Of a stretch of DNA of 64,000 nucleotides, positions 49,883 to 58,198 are shown piece after piece. Both the position numbers and the translations under genes were made by a program. Numbering within the stretch: the stretch's first letter is position 1; each line of letters begins with the position of its first letter. Under the pieces are notes generated by a model. It worked only from the letters and a program-made list of their open reading frames with translations. It was not told where the DNA came from and made no database searches. Origin of the DNA: DASRYH01 sp035687245. Lineage in GTDB: Bacteria; Actinomycetota; Coriobacteriia; Anaerosomatales; PHET01. The stretch is taken from positions 193,431-257,430 of the forward strand of contig DASRYH010000008.1 in the NCBI GenBank assembly GCA_035687245.1. Direction: 5' to 3'.

Positions 49883-50155
49883 CTAGCGATGCATGTCCCG
49901 CGGCTCCACAAGCAGCCTGATGGCGGTGCGCTCTTCGCCGTTGATCTCGATATCAGCGAAGGCTGGGACGCAGGTGAGTTCGATGCCGGACGGAGCGATG
50001 AAGCCACGCGCGATCGCGATGGCTTTGACAGCTTGGTTGAGCGCGCCTGCGCCAACGGTCTGCACCTCGACTGCGCCCTGCTCACGGACGATGCCCGCGA
50101 GCGCGCCCGCAACGGAGTTGGGGTTGGACTTACTCGAGACTTTGAGGACTTCCAT
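49883..50155 (-). CDS. spoVS: Stage V sporulation protein S (SpoVS/AlbA-like)
   Basis: This 90-residue protein is almost fully collinear with SpoVS: MEVLKVSSKSNPNSVAGA start, GAGALNQAVKAIAIARG in the middle, PAFADI-I-GEERTAIRL at the end. SpoVS has an AlbA-like fold and binds nucleic acid; in Bacillus it affects spore coat and septation, and it often lies near rny. The organism's apparent group is not known for sporulation, so another role is probable. AGGGAGA precedes ATG 50155. Confidence 0.92.
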   Translation of the reverse strand: MEVLKVSSKSNPNSVAGALAGIVREQGAVEVQTVGAGALNQAVKAIAIARGFIAPSGIELTCVPAFADIEINGEERTAIRLLVEPRDMHR

Positions 50156-50260
50156 GTCTCTCCCTGTTGTGATGTTGCTTCGGGCCACATGCACGGTGTG
50201 GCGGCTACGTGTGTGCTGGAGCTGCTGGTTACTAAATCGGTACCTGAGGCGCAGTACTGA

Positions 50261-50266
50261 AGTATA
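50261..50266 (-). promoter_or_regulatory. Candidate -10 box for spoVS
   Basis: On the - strand, TATACT lies at 50261-50266, about 105 bases before the spoVS start, with CTGACT at -35 distance (17 bases). This is a fair vegetative-type promoter in the 130-base gap after the GHKL gene. Confidence 0.4.
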
Positions 50267-50285
50267 CAGCGAGCGATTCTGTCAG

Positions 50286-51365
50286 TCAGTCTTCCTTCTC
50301 CACGTCGAAACGCACGCGAATCTCGTCTTTGCCGACTGTGATCTTGGGCTCGCACTTCAGGTGCAGGTAGTAGCGTTCGGCAAGCTGATCGAAGGCCGAC
50401 TCGAGTTCGGTACGGAACTGCTGAAGGTCCGTGTGGTGGATCTTCAGGCCCCGCCGGTCCTTGTAGATGTCGGGTGAAACGGCCTCGGGAACGGCCACAA
50501 CCTGACCTGTCACCTTCTTGAGCACCGGCGCCAATGGCACGACCTCGCCGGCAAGAATCCGGTGCACGGTGCGCTCCGAGACCGGCAGCCCGATGCTCTC
50601 GGCGGTGTGAATGAGCTCCGAGGTGTCTGCTGCAGCGCCAGGGCGCTGCCAGACGGGCAGGCGGGCCGTGTCCTCACAGAAGAGCAGGTCCGACTCGGCC
50701 ATCTCAAAGCGCGAGAGCATCACCAGCGTAGAGAGGATCTCGGCCGGTGAGCCGAGGAAGACGTCTACTCCGGGGTGTTCAACCGCGAATTCGACCACTC
50801 GGCGGGCGATGTTGTGTGGACCGCGAGCCACGCGCCATGACCCGCTGTCGTCGCGCTCGACAGCCGGCCAGGTGGACTGGTCGGCCCGCTCAGACAGCGA
50901 TGAGGTGTTCAGGCCAATGGCGAGCGACGCACCCTTGTGCGCTGCGGAGGTGACGATGCGTGCCTCTTCCGCGTTGCTGCGGATGGAGAAGAGCGCCATG
51001 CCGCGTCCGTGGACGCCCCACGAGTCCATGACCATGGTCTCGAGCTTCGAAGTCACGCGGGGCTCGAAGATGCGCTCCTGCATCTCGGTGGGGACACCGA
51101 CCCCATCGTCGAGCACGACGAGTGTGCGGTGGTCCGCTTCCCGGGTGGTGGCCAAGAATATGCGCTGCGCATGAGCGTCACGGGAGTTGCGGAGCAGCTC
51201 GACCACCACGTCCTCAACGCTACGGATGTCGTGCTTGGCTTGGCGGCGCTCCGCCTCCGAGACCTTGAGCCGCACGTACCCGTCGCCGAGGTTCTCTTCG
51301 ACTTTGAGGAACGCGTCGCCAGAGACCGCAGAAACGAAGCTCATCAGGTCATCGTTGGGGCTCAT
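50286..51365 (-). CDS. GHKL-type ATPase of unknown function
   Basis: This 359-residue soluble protein has a Bergerat (GHKL) ATP-binding fold: N-box VVVELLRNSRDA, G1 VLDDGVGVP and G2 WGVHGRGMALF. It lacks histidine-kinase dimerisation helices and MutL or gyrase companions, so it is a stand-alone ATPase. The C-terminal 170 residues show no known domain. ATG 51365 has GAAGGA upstream; the open frame beyond it lies antisense-free but overlaps the GNAT gene and has no family features. It directly precedes spoVS. Confidence 0.7.
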   Translation of the reverse strand: MSPNDDLMSFVSAVSGDAFLKVEENLGDGYVRLKVSEAERRQAKHDIRSVEDVVVELLRNSRDAHAQRIFLATTREADHRTLVVLDDGVGVPTEMQERIFEPRVTSKLETMVMDSWGVHGRGMALFSIRSNAEEARIVTSAAHKGASLAIGLNTSSLSERADQSTWPAVERDDSGSWRVARGPHNIARRVVEFAVEHPGVDVFLGSPAEILSTLVMLSRFEMAESDLLFCEDTARLPVWQRPGAAADTSELIHTAESIGLPVSERTVHRILAGEVVPLAPVLKKVTGQVVAVPEAVSPDIYKDRRGLKIHHTDLQQFRTELESAFDQLAERYYLHLKCEPKITVGKDEIRVRFDVEKED

Positions 51366-51477
51366 GAAGTCCTTCACATCGCGTGGGGCGGTGTCTGTGT
51401 GCGGCCGGCGTACGTTGCCCACACACGGGAGCAGGCGCCGAATCGGGGCGCCTGCGCCTGGCTGGTAGCCACAGGAA

Positions 51478-51966
51478 TCATACCGCTTCCGGGCCGGGCT
51501 TCTCGAGCCACGCGAGGACGAAGTGCTCGCGATCCTGCATGCCGACGACGTTGTAGCCGCGCTTCTGGTAGAGCGCCAGTGGCGCCTCGGACTTGGCACC
51601 CGTGAAGAGCCGAAAGGCGCTAGCGTGCGGGAACTGAGCTTCGAGGACGTCCATCAGCGCCATGCCGATACCGCGCCGCTCCCAGCCGCTCTCGATCACC
51701 AGGCGGTTGACCATGAGAACGCCGTCGGAGTACCAGCCTCGCACGCTGCCGAGCACGTCTGCGTTCGGGCCGACGGCCACCAGAAACATCGTTCCAGAGT
51801 CGAAGAGTCGCCGAAGGTCACGGAGGTCTTCTTTGATGGGGTCGAGCACCTGAGGGTCGAGCCCGGCCTCTTCGGCGACTCGGCCGAAGGCCCTGTGCTG
51901 GAGCGCGAGTATGACGGGCAGCTCGTCGCGGTGCGCGAGCCTGATGTCGTAGGCGCCCTGAGCCAC
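51478..51966 (-). CDS. GNAT-family N-acetyltransferase
   Basis: This 162-residue protein has the GNAT core: a beta strand VNRLVIESGW followed by the acetyl-CoA loop RRGIGMALM and a C-terminal ALYQKRGYNVVG. The acetylated substrate cannot be predicted. GTG 51966 is preceded by GGGGGGAG at nine bases; GTG 51975 is too close to it. Confidence 0.85.
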   Translation of the reverse strand: MAQGAYDIRLAHRDELPVILALQHRAFGRVAEEAGLDPQVLDPIKEDLRDLRRLFDSGTMFLVAVGPNADVLGSVRGWYSDGVLMVNRLVIESGWERRGIGMALMDVLEAQFPHASAFRLFTGAKSEAPLALYQKRGYNVVGMQDREHFVLAWLEKPGPEAV

Positions 51967-52022
51967 CCGTACCACTCCCCCCGTGTCACGCGATGCGTAG
52001 CACGTACTTTACCCGCAAACAC

Positions 52023-52049
52023 AGAAGGCCCGGAATGTCCGGGCCTTCT
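52023..52049 (-). terminator. Strong terminator hairpin after rny
   Basis: AGAAGGCCCGGA (52023-52034) pairs perfectly with TCCGGGCCTTCT (52038-52049), three-base loop. On the - strand it follows the rny stop and continues into TGTGTTTG, making it the best intrinsic terminator in the window. Confidence 0.75.
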
Positions 52050-52065
52050 CGCTGATTCGTTGTCG

Positions 52066-53595
52066 CTACTTAGCGAAGTCCACCGCACGGCTCTCGCGGA
52101 TGACCATGACCTTGATCTGCCCGGGATACTCGAGCTCCTCCTCGATCTCCTTGGCGATGTCTCTCGCCAGGACGACCGCGTCGGTGTCAGAGATCTGGTC
52201 CGGCTTGACCATGACGCGGATTTCGCGTCCGGCCTGCATCGCATAGGTCTTCTCGACGCCCTTGTGGCTGTTGGCCACGGCTTCGAGCTTCTCGAGCCGC
52301 TTGATGTAGCTCTCGAGCGTCTCACGGCGAGCGCCGGGACGGCCTGCCGAAATGGCGTCGGCGGCCTGCACTAGCACAGCCTCGATGGTGGCAGGCTCTA
52401 CATCCGCGTGATGCGCCTCGATGGCATGAACGATGGCCTTCGGCTCGTTCATACGGCGTGCGAGATCGGCGCCGATGACGGCGTGCGGCCCCTCGATCTC
52501 GTGGTCGATGGCCTTGCCAAGGTCATGGAGCAGACCGGCGCGCTTCGCGAGCGCAGGGTCGACTCCGATCTCGGCCGCCATAACGCCGGCGAGCCAAGAG
52601 ACCTCAAGCGAGTGCTTCAAGACGTTCTGGCCATAGGAGGTGCGGAAGCGAAGGCGACCGAGGGTGCGCACGATCTCGGGGTGCAGGTTGTGCACACCGG
52701 CGTCGAACGCGGCCTGCTCGCCGGCCTCGTGGACCTGCTGCGTGACGAGAGCTTCTGCCTTGTTGAACATCTCCTCGATGCGGGCCGGGTGAATACGGCC
52801 GTCAGCGATGAGCGTCTCGAGGGTGATGCGGCCGATCTCGCGCCGCACCGGGTCGAAGCTTGAGATGATGACAGCCTCGGGGGTGTCGTCGATGATCAGG
52901 TTGATGCCGGTCATCTGCTCGAAGGCCCGGATGTTTCGGCCCTCGCGTCCGATGATACGGCCCTTCATGTCGTCGCTGGGGATGTGCACGACCGATACCG
53001 TAGACTCCGCGGTGTGATCGGCGGCGACTCGCTGGATAGCGATTCCAACGATGTTGCGGGCCTTCTTCTCGGCCTCCTCGCGAGCGCGCACCTCGGTCTC
53101 GCGAATGAATGCGGCCGCGTCGCGCTTGACGTCTTCCTGGATGCGGTTCATAAGCTCACCGCGCGCTTCGTCGGCGGTCATGCCGGCAACTGCCTCAAGA
53201 CGCTGGCGCTCCTGCTCCACCATCTCTTCGACGTCCTTCTCACGCTTGGCGATCTGGCCCAGCTGTGAGGAGAGCGCGTGCTCGCGCTTGTCGATGGACT
53301 CGGCCCGGCGGTCGACCGACTCTTCGCGCTGCGCGAGGCGCTGCTCGAGGGCCTGCACCTCTTTGCGGCGCTCTTTGGCCTCGGTCTCGGCGTCTTGCTT
53401 CATGTGGAAGATCTGATCCTTTGCCTCGATCAGAGCTTCACGTTTGAGCGTCTCGGCCTGCTTCACCGCGTCCTTTACCGTCCGCTCCGCCTCTTCGGCG
53501 GCACGGGAGGTTCGATCCTTGATCAGGAAACGGTTGATAGCGTAGCCGAGGGCGATGCCGACGACGGCTGCGATTACTACGTAGACCGGCTGCAT
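52066..53595 (-). CDS. rny: Ribonuclease Y
   Basis: This 509-residue membrane-anchored endoribonuclease starts mRNA decay. It has an N-terminal transmembrane helix (about 4-24), a long coiled coil (about 30-190), a KH domain with GRIIGREGRNIRAFE, and an HD domain with HDLGKAIDHE. Length and order are standard. AAAGGAGGG precedes the ATG. A clear promoter 240 bases upstream and a strongly structured leader suggest post-transcriptional control. RNase J is encoded at the window's right edge. Confidence 0.96.
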   Translation of the reverse strand: MQPVYVVIAAVVGIALGYAINRFLIKDRTSRAAEEAERTVKDAVKQAETLKREALIEAKDQIFHMKQDAETEAKERRKEVQALEQRLAQREESVDRRAESIDKREHALSSQLGQIAKREKDVEEMVEQERQRLEAVAGMTADEARGELMNRIQEDVKRDAAAFIRETEVRAREEAEKKARNIVGIAIQRVAADHTAESTVSVVHIPSDDMKGRIIGREGRNIRAFEQMTGINLIIDDTPEAVIISSFDPVRREIGRITLETLIADGRIHPARIEEMFNKAEALVTQQVHEAGEQAAFDAGVHNLHPEIVRTLGRLRFRTSYGQNVLKHSLEVSWLAGVMAAEIGVDPALAKRAGLLHDLGKAIDHEIEGPHAVIGADLARRMNEPKAIVHAIEAHHADVEPATIEAVLVQAADAISAGRPGARRETLESYIKRLEKLEAVANSHKGVEKTYAMQAGREIRVMVKPDQISDTDAVVLARDIAKEIEEELEYPGQIKVMVIRESRAVDFAK

Positions 53596-53633
53596 GCGCC
53601 CTCCTTTCGTGGTGTCATGTACGACGTGTCAGA

Positions 53634-53817
53634 GTTCTGAATTGAACCGCCGCCGGCGCACTGAAGGAGTCCGGCTGCGATACTGCACGCACCGGTAATC
53701 TCGCTTTGGTTCACAGCCCCCGGATATGCGAAAACGGCCAACGATGCGGCCGAGTCGAGAAACGTGATGCTGTTGAACAAAGAAACCGCAGGTAGATAAG
53801 GCAGTTCAGAACCTGCG
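53634..53817 (-). ncRNA. Structured 5' leader or small RNA upstream of rny
   Basis: On the - strand, the segment at 53800-53812 (GTTCTGAA-CTGCC) can pair with 53634-53651 (GGCGG-TTCAA-TTCAGAAC), closing a domain of about 179 nt. Inside, CTTTGTTCAACAGC pairs with GCTGTGAACCAAAG, and CGGCC with GGCCG. Alternatively CGCAGGT (53811-53817) pairs with ACCTGCG (53787-53793), which would break the closing stem. Two exclusive folds are typical of regulatory leaders; size also resembles 6S RNA. I matched no known family. Confidence 0.45.
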
Positions 53818-53841
53818 AGCAAGATCACTGACGCACAGCGA

Positions 53842-53870
53842 ATAGTACGATTACCGCAGGTTATCGTCAA
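53842..53870 (-). promoter_or_regulatory. Promoter upstream of rny and its leader
   Basis: On the - strand, TTGACG (53865-53870), 17 bases, TACTAT (53842-53847): one of the best vegetative promoter matches in the window. The start near 53835 gives a leader of about 240 nt to rny. Confidence 0.75.
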
Positions 53871-53915
53871 GGTGAGGCGGGCAGGCGCGCGGCTTGTGGT
53901 GCCTGGGCAAGCGGC

Positions 53916-54536
53916 CTACTCTTCGGCACCGCCCGAGCCGATCGCACGGCCAGCGATCGTGGGCGAGTAGCCCTTGCGAATGAGCTTGGCGAACGCGCGC
54001 TTACGCGCGGCGGCGTCGGAGAGGTCGATGCGCGAGATCAGCGACCTCGCGCTTGCCAGAAGCTCTTCGTCGTCCGACGTGTAGGCGGCCGAGCGTGCGA
54101 GTTCCTGGGCGATGCCCTTGGTGCGGAGCTCCCTCTCGATGCGTGACGGCCCGAAACCCGCCTGCCGCCTCGCAGCTGTCCACCTCTGAGCGAACATCTC
54201 GTCGTCGAGGTAGCCGAGCTCTACGAAACGAGCTACAAGCCCGTCCGCGATCTCGTCCGCGTACCCATCATCGCGTAGCCGCTTGTTGAGTTCGGAGATA
54301 GTCCGGTCTCTGTATCCCAGCAACCGAAGAACACGGTCGCGTGCGCACTCTCGACCGATCCGCAGGAGGTCCTCGACGAGCCCGTCGCGCTCGACTTGGT
54401 CGCCAACCTCAAGCGACAAGACGCGGACGACGGCTGCTGAGGTCACGATCGGATCGTCGCCGTCGTCAATATGAAGACGCCGGGCCCTTCTGTCGGGCCC
54501 GGCGTTCTCGATGCGTACCAGTGTGGCCACAGCCAT
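53916..54536 (-). CDS. recX: Regulatory protein RecX
   Basis: This 206-residue all-helical protein is of the RecX family; three-helix repeats are visible (LLGYRDRTISELNKRL, FVELGYLDDEMFAQRW, GFGPSRIERELRTKGI). It binds RecA filaments and limits their activity. The ATG at 54536 lies four bases past the recA stop, so it is translated with recA. An earlier in-frame start would sit inside recA. Confidence 0.92.
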   Translation of the reverse strand: MAVATLVRIENAGPDRRARRLHIDDGDDPIVTSAAVVRVLSLEVGDQVERDGLVEDLLRIGRECARDRVLRLLGYRDRTISELNKRLRDDGYADEIADGLVARFVELGYLDDEMFAQRWTAARRQAGFGPSRIERELRTKGIAQELARSAAYTSDDEELLASARSLISRIDLSDAAARKRAFAKLIRKGYSPTIAGRAIGSGGAEE

Positions 54537-54540
54537 CGGC

Positions 54541-55581
54541 CTATTCGGCCGCCGCCGGCTCCTCGACTGCCGCGGCACGATGCCCGTCCACCGGCATATC
54601 GAGTGAGACGCGGATCTTGGATTCGATCTCATTGCGCAGATCCGGGTTCTCGCGCAGGAAGTCCTTCGCGGCTTCGCGGCCCTGACCGAGACGCTCAGTG
54701 CCGTAGGTGTACCACGCACCTGACTTAGCGACGATACCCTCCTCGACGCCCAGGTCGACGATCGAGCCTTCCTTGCTGATACCGCTACCGAACATCAAGT
54801 CGAACTCGGCCTGACGGAAGGGCGCCGCAACCTTGTTCTTTACGACCTTGGCGCGGACACGGTTGCCCACGATCTCGGTGCCCTGCTTGATGGAGTCGAT
54901 ACGGCGCACATCAATGCGAACGCTCGAGAAGAACTTGAGTGCACGGCCGCCGGACGTTGTCTCCGGGCTTCCGAACATGACGCCGATCTTCTCGCGGATC
55001 TGGTTGATGAAGATGCACGTAGTGTTGGACTTGCTGAGAGAGCCGGCGAGCTTGCGAAGCGCCTGGCTCATGAGACGAGCCTGCATGCCCACCGAGGCGT
55101 CGCCCATCTCGCCCTCGAGCTCAGCGCGCGGCACGAGCGCTGCAACTGAGTCGATGACGATGACGTCGACGGCGCTGCTGCGGACGAGCATGTCGCAGAT
55201 CTCAAGTGCCTGCTCACCGGTGTCGGGCTGGCTGATAAGGATCTCGTCGATCGCGACGCCGAGGCGCGATGCGTAGCTGGGATCCAGGGCGTGCTCTGCG
55301 TCGATGAACGCAGCGATGCCGCCGGCGGCCTGCGCCTCAGCGACGATCTGCAGCGCGAGCGTGGTCTTACCGCTGGACTCTGGTCCGTAGATCTCGACGA
55401 TGCGTCCGCGCGGGACGCCGCCGATCCCCAGTGCCGCGTCCAGGGCGAGCGATCCTGTCGGAATCGCTTCGACCTGAATGGTCGCCGCGTGCTCGCCGAG
55501 CTTCATGATGGCGCCCTTGCCGAACTTCTTCTCGATCTGCTCTTTGGTGATATCGAGCATCTTGTCTTTCTCGCGATCCAT
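54541..55581 (-). CDS. recA: Recombinase RecA
   Basis: This 346-residue recombinase drives strand exchange and LexA cleavage. Walker [10 protein letters not shown] is at residues 66-74, Walker [11 protein letters not shown] near 148, and the loop L2 region with [16 protein letters not shown] is intact. AGAAGGAGCC precedes ATG 55581. Its promoter holds a perfect SOS box, so recA and recX should be DNA-damage inducible. Confidence 0.98.
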   Translation of the reverse strand: MDREKDKMLDITKEQIEKKFGKGAIMKLGEHAATIQVEAIPTGSLALDAALGIGGVPRGRIVEIYGPESSGKTTLALQIVAEAQAAGGIAAFIDAEHALDPSYASRLGVAIDEILISQPDTGEQALEICDMLVRSSAVDVIVIDSVAALVPRAELEGEMGDASVGMQARLMSQALRKLAGSLSKSNTTCIFINQIREKIGVMFGSPETTSGGRALKFFSSVRIDVRRIDSIKQGTEIVGNRVRAKVVKNKVAAPFRQAEFDLMFGSGISKEGSIVDLGVEEGIVAKSGAWYTYGTERLGQGREAAKDFLRENPDLRNEIESKIRVSLDMPVDGHRAAAVEEPAAAE

Positions 55582-55628
55582 GCCCTCTGGCTCCTTCTCC
55601 CTCGGCGGGACCCCACGGGGTTACCGAG

Positions 55629-55657
55629 ACCGTAAACGAACATGTGTTCGGTGTCAA
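55629..55657 (-). promoter_or_regulatory. recA promoter with perfect SOS box
   Basis: On the - strand, TTGACA (55652-55657), 17 bases, TACGGT (55629-55634). The palindrome CGAACATGTGTTCG (55637-55650) fills the spacer, as expected for LexA repression. Confidence 0.9.
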
Positions 55658-55701
55658 CGTCGGCCGGCTGCGCCGCGGGCCGGACTCCGCGCGGCGCGGG
55701 G

Positions 55702-56274
55702 CTACTTCCCCCCGAAGTGCCGCGTGCCGATGGTCACGTAGACCGGGCCGCGCGGCGTCAGCCGGCTCGAGATCAAACTAACAGCGGGTACTGACATTGC
55801 CTCATCGTTGCAGTTCAGAGCCGAAGTAGCGGCAGCCATGGCCTCGGAGACAAGGCCCTTGGGTTGCCGGGCTCGGCAGAGAGTCGCATGTGCGCGAAAC
55901 GCCTTCTCAGCGTCGGGCGAGTACTCGGGCAGGACGGCTGTGATTGCGTGTACGGCGCTTTCAGCGATCCGGCCAACGTCGTCCCATTCGGCCCAGATCA
56001 TCCGGGCGCGACGCACGTTGGGAGTCGCAAGTACTCTGACCGCCTCGAAGCGTGGAGTCGCGAGACCGGCAATCGCGTCACCCACCGCGTCCAGAACGCG
56101 CGCAGCGTCGTCGTCCGGCACCTCACCGAAGAAGCGGAGGGTGATGTGGAAGTTCTCGGGAGCGACCCACTTCTCCTGAGCCCATGAGGGGTCCGCCGCA
56201 ACAACGACGGCTCTGACCGCCGCGAGCTGCGCGCGAATACTCTCAGACAGCTCGATCGCCGCAAAGAGCCGCAT
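55702..56274 (-). CDS. thpR: RNA 2',3'-cyclic phosphodiesterase
   Basis: This 190-residue 2H phosphoesterase has H43-I-T45 (NFHITLRF) and H129-A-T131 (AHATLCRAR), the two HxTx catalytic motifs. It opens RNA 2',3'-cyclic phosphates (formerly called a 2'-5' RNA ligase). ATG 56274 lies two bases after the cinA stop and begins MRLFAAIEL; upstream frame is inside cinA. Confidence 0.93.
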   Translation of the reverse strand: MRLFAAIELSESIRAQLAAVRAVVVAADPSWAQEKWVAPENFHITLRFFGEVPDDDAARVLDAVGDAIAGLATPRFEAVRVLATPNVRRARMIWAEWDDVGRIAESAVHAITAVLPEYSPDAEKAFRAHATLCRARQPKGLVSEAMAAATSALNCNDEAMSVPAVSLISSRLTPRGPVYVTIGTRHFGGK

Positions 56275-56276
56275 CG

Positions 56277-57503
56277 TTACCGGCCGAGGAGCTCGCGCCG
56301 AAGCAGGTCGAGCGCCGTGGCGGTCGCACGCGCACGCACGGCAGCTCGCGACTTGCTCCGCAGCATGCGCCGCGCTGCATGTGAACCTTCGGCGGTTGAG
56401 ACTCCGAACCACACGAGCCCGACCGGCTTCTCGTCGGTCCCACCGTCCGGGCCGGCGATTCCAGTGACCGAGACGGCGACGTCAGATCCGAGTGCCTTTC
56501 GGCAGCCTTCAGCCATCGCGAGCGCAGTCTGCTCGCTCACAGCTCCGTGGGTAGCTAGGGTCGCCGTATCCACGCCCAAAAGGCCGGTCTTCACCTCGTT
56601 GGCGTAGGAGACGACGCCGCCTTTGATCGCAGCCGAAGCACCTGCGACGTCGGTGAGCGCCGCCGCAACCATGCCTCCGGTGCACGACTCGGCCGTCGCG
56701 AGCGCAATCCCACGTGCGACGGCGAGCCGCACGACTACCTCAGCGAGGGTGAGCCCGTCGGCGCTATAGCACGCGTCGCCGATCGCGGTCTCGACATCTG
56801 CCGCGGCGCGCGCGAGCGCCGATGCCCCCGCTCCCCTGTCGAAGAGGAGAACCTGCACATCTCCCGGCTTGGCGAGCACTGTGAGGTCTATCTCCTTGTA
56901 TGCCGAAAGGGCGCGCTGCGCGGCCACTTGGACGTCGGATTCAGACATCCCAACCACACCCAACTCCGCCGGCGCACCGAACTCTACCGGGTAGCGGTCG
57001 CACACGGTGACGAGCATCGGGCGCATCTCGAACGGCGGGCCCGGCAGCACCGCAAGCAGTCCGGCCGGGGTCGGGACGATCTGGCCGGGTGCGGTACCCG
57101 TGACTGCCGGCATGACTTCGGCGCCTTCGAGCACTTCGGCCTGTCTATAGACCTGCGCCGCAGCCTCGGGGTCAGTGTGGAATCCGGACGCGGACGCGAG
57201 CGTCTCCTTGATTGCTGGGTCGATCACGAGCGGCCGTGTGAGCGCACGAGAGGCCGCCTCGCGGGTGATGTCGTCGTGAGTGGGACCGAGGCCGCCAGTG
57301 GTGATGACGAGCGAGTGGCGGGCACACAAGCGTGCAAGAGTCTCAGCGAGCAGCTCTTCGCTATCGCCGACGCTCACGGCCTCATCGACGGAGAAGCCAC
57401 GCACGCCCAAAGCTCGAGCGATCTCGGCGGTGTTGGTGTCGATGCGCAGGCCTTCGACGAGCTCGGACCCGACCGTGACGATCGCTGCGGTCCGTGTGGC
57501 CAT
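56277..57503 (-). CDS. cinA: CinA-family nicotinamide-nucleotide amidase
   Basis: This 408-residue protein has an N-terminal MoaB/COG1058 domain (IVTVGSELVEGL, TTGGLGPTHDD) and a C-terminal CinA deamidase domain (ATAESCTGGMVAAALTDVAG, VSVTGIAGPDGG). It recycles nicotinamide mononucleotide to nicotinate mononucleotide; in some species it is competence-induced. Its ATG overlaps the pgsA stop (TGATG). The cinA-recA neighbourhood is widespread. Confidence 0.94.
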   Translation of the reverse strand: MATRTAAIVTVGSELVEGLRIDTNTAEIARALGVRGFSVDEAVSVGDSEELLAETLARLCARHSLVITTGGLGPTHDDITREAASRALTRPLVIDPAIKETLASASGFHTDPEAAAQVYRQAEVLEGAEVMPAVTGTAPGQIVPTPAGLLAVLPGPPFEMRPMLVTVCDRYPVEFGAPAELGVVGMSESDVQVAAQRALSAYKEIDLTVLAKPGDVQVLLFDRGAGASALARAAADVETAIGDACYSADGLTLAEVVVRLAVARGIALATAESCTGGMVAAALTDVAGASAAIKGGVVSYANEVKTGLLGVDTATLATHGAVSEQTALAMAEGCRKALGSDVAVSVTGIAGPDGGTDEKPVGLVWFGVSTAEGSHAARRMLRSKSRAAVRARATATALDLLRRELLGR

Positions 57504-58198
57504 CAGCCCACCGTCTCGTCTTCAGCCGCATCTCCGACGTCTTCGGCGGCCTCACCGAGGGCGGCGAGATTGTCCTCGCCCGTCCACGGACCCACGAGCA
57601 CATCGGCCGCGTGGCGGAAGTAGTCGACCATCGAGACAAGCGTCATGATCACGGCCGCGCCCATGACGGTCCACGCGGCGATCTGCACGAACCCGGCGAA
57701 CTCGCCGCCCAGCGAGGCCAGCAGGGCGCTGTCCTTCACGATGAACATGACGATCGCCACGATCTGCAGGACCGTCTTGACCTTGCCGTACCACGACGCG
57801 GCGATGACCATGCCTTCGGCAGATGCCACCATCCGAAGGCCGCTCACGATGAACTCACGCGAGACGATCACAAGAGCGACCCACGCCGGCAGCACGGAAA
57901 GCTCCACGAGCGCGAGTAGCGCCGCGGTGACGAGCAGCTTGTCGGCGAGCGGATCGATGAACTTGCCGAACGTGGTCACCTCGTTGCGCGATCGCGCGAG
58001 GTAACCGTCGACGCCGTCAGTGGCCGCGAGCAGCGTGAAGACCGCCGCTGCGATCCACGGCCGGAACGCGACCACGATCGCTGGTGCGGAGATCCATGAA
58101 GGCCAGTCGGCAAGCATGACCACGAGGAAGACCGGAATGAGCACCATACGGCTGAGGGTCACGGTGTTAGCCGGATTCATCTGTTTGCGGATGCCCAC
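57503..58198 (-). CDS. pgsA: CDP-diacylglycerol-glycerol-3-phosphate 3-phosphatidyltransferase
   Basis: This 231-residue membrane enzyme has the canonical CDP-alcohol motif: D-G-V-DG-YLAR, eight residues, G-KFI-D-PLA-D. The N-terminal NPANTVTLSRMVLIP segment is typical of PgsA. It makes phosphatidylglycerol phosphate. A 40-residue acidic tail (AAEDVGDAAEDE) is unusual. GTG 58198 immediately follows the rimO stop. Its place beside rimO and cinA matches many Gram-positive genomes. Confidence 0.93.
   Translation of the reverse strand: MGIRKQMNPANTVTLSRMVLIPVFLVVMLADWPSWISAPAIVVAFRPWIAAAVFTLLAATDGVDGYLARSRNEVTTFGKFIDPLADKLLVTAALLALVELSVLPAWVALVIVSREFIVSGLRMVASAEGMVIAASWYGKVKTVLQIVAIVMFIVKDSALLASLGGEFAGFVQIAAWTVMGAAVIMTLVSMVDYFRHAADVLVGPWTGEDNLAALGEAAEDVGDAAEDETVG

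Noticed and set aside
53577..53870. 97-codon - strand frame upstream of rny
   Set aside because: Its start lies inside the -35 box of the rny promoter and it ends inside rny; a structured leader explains the region better.
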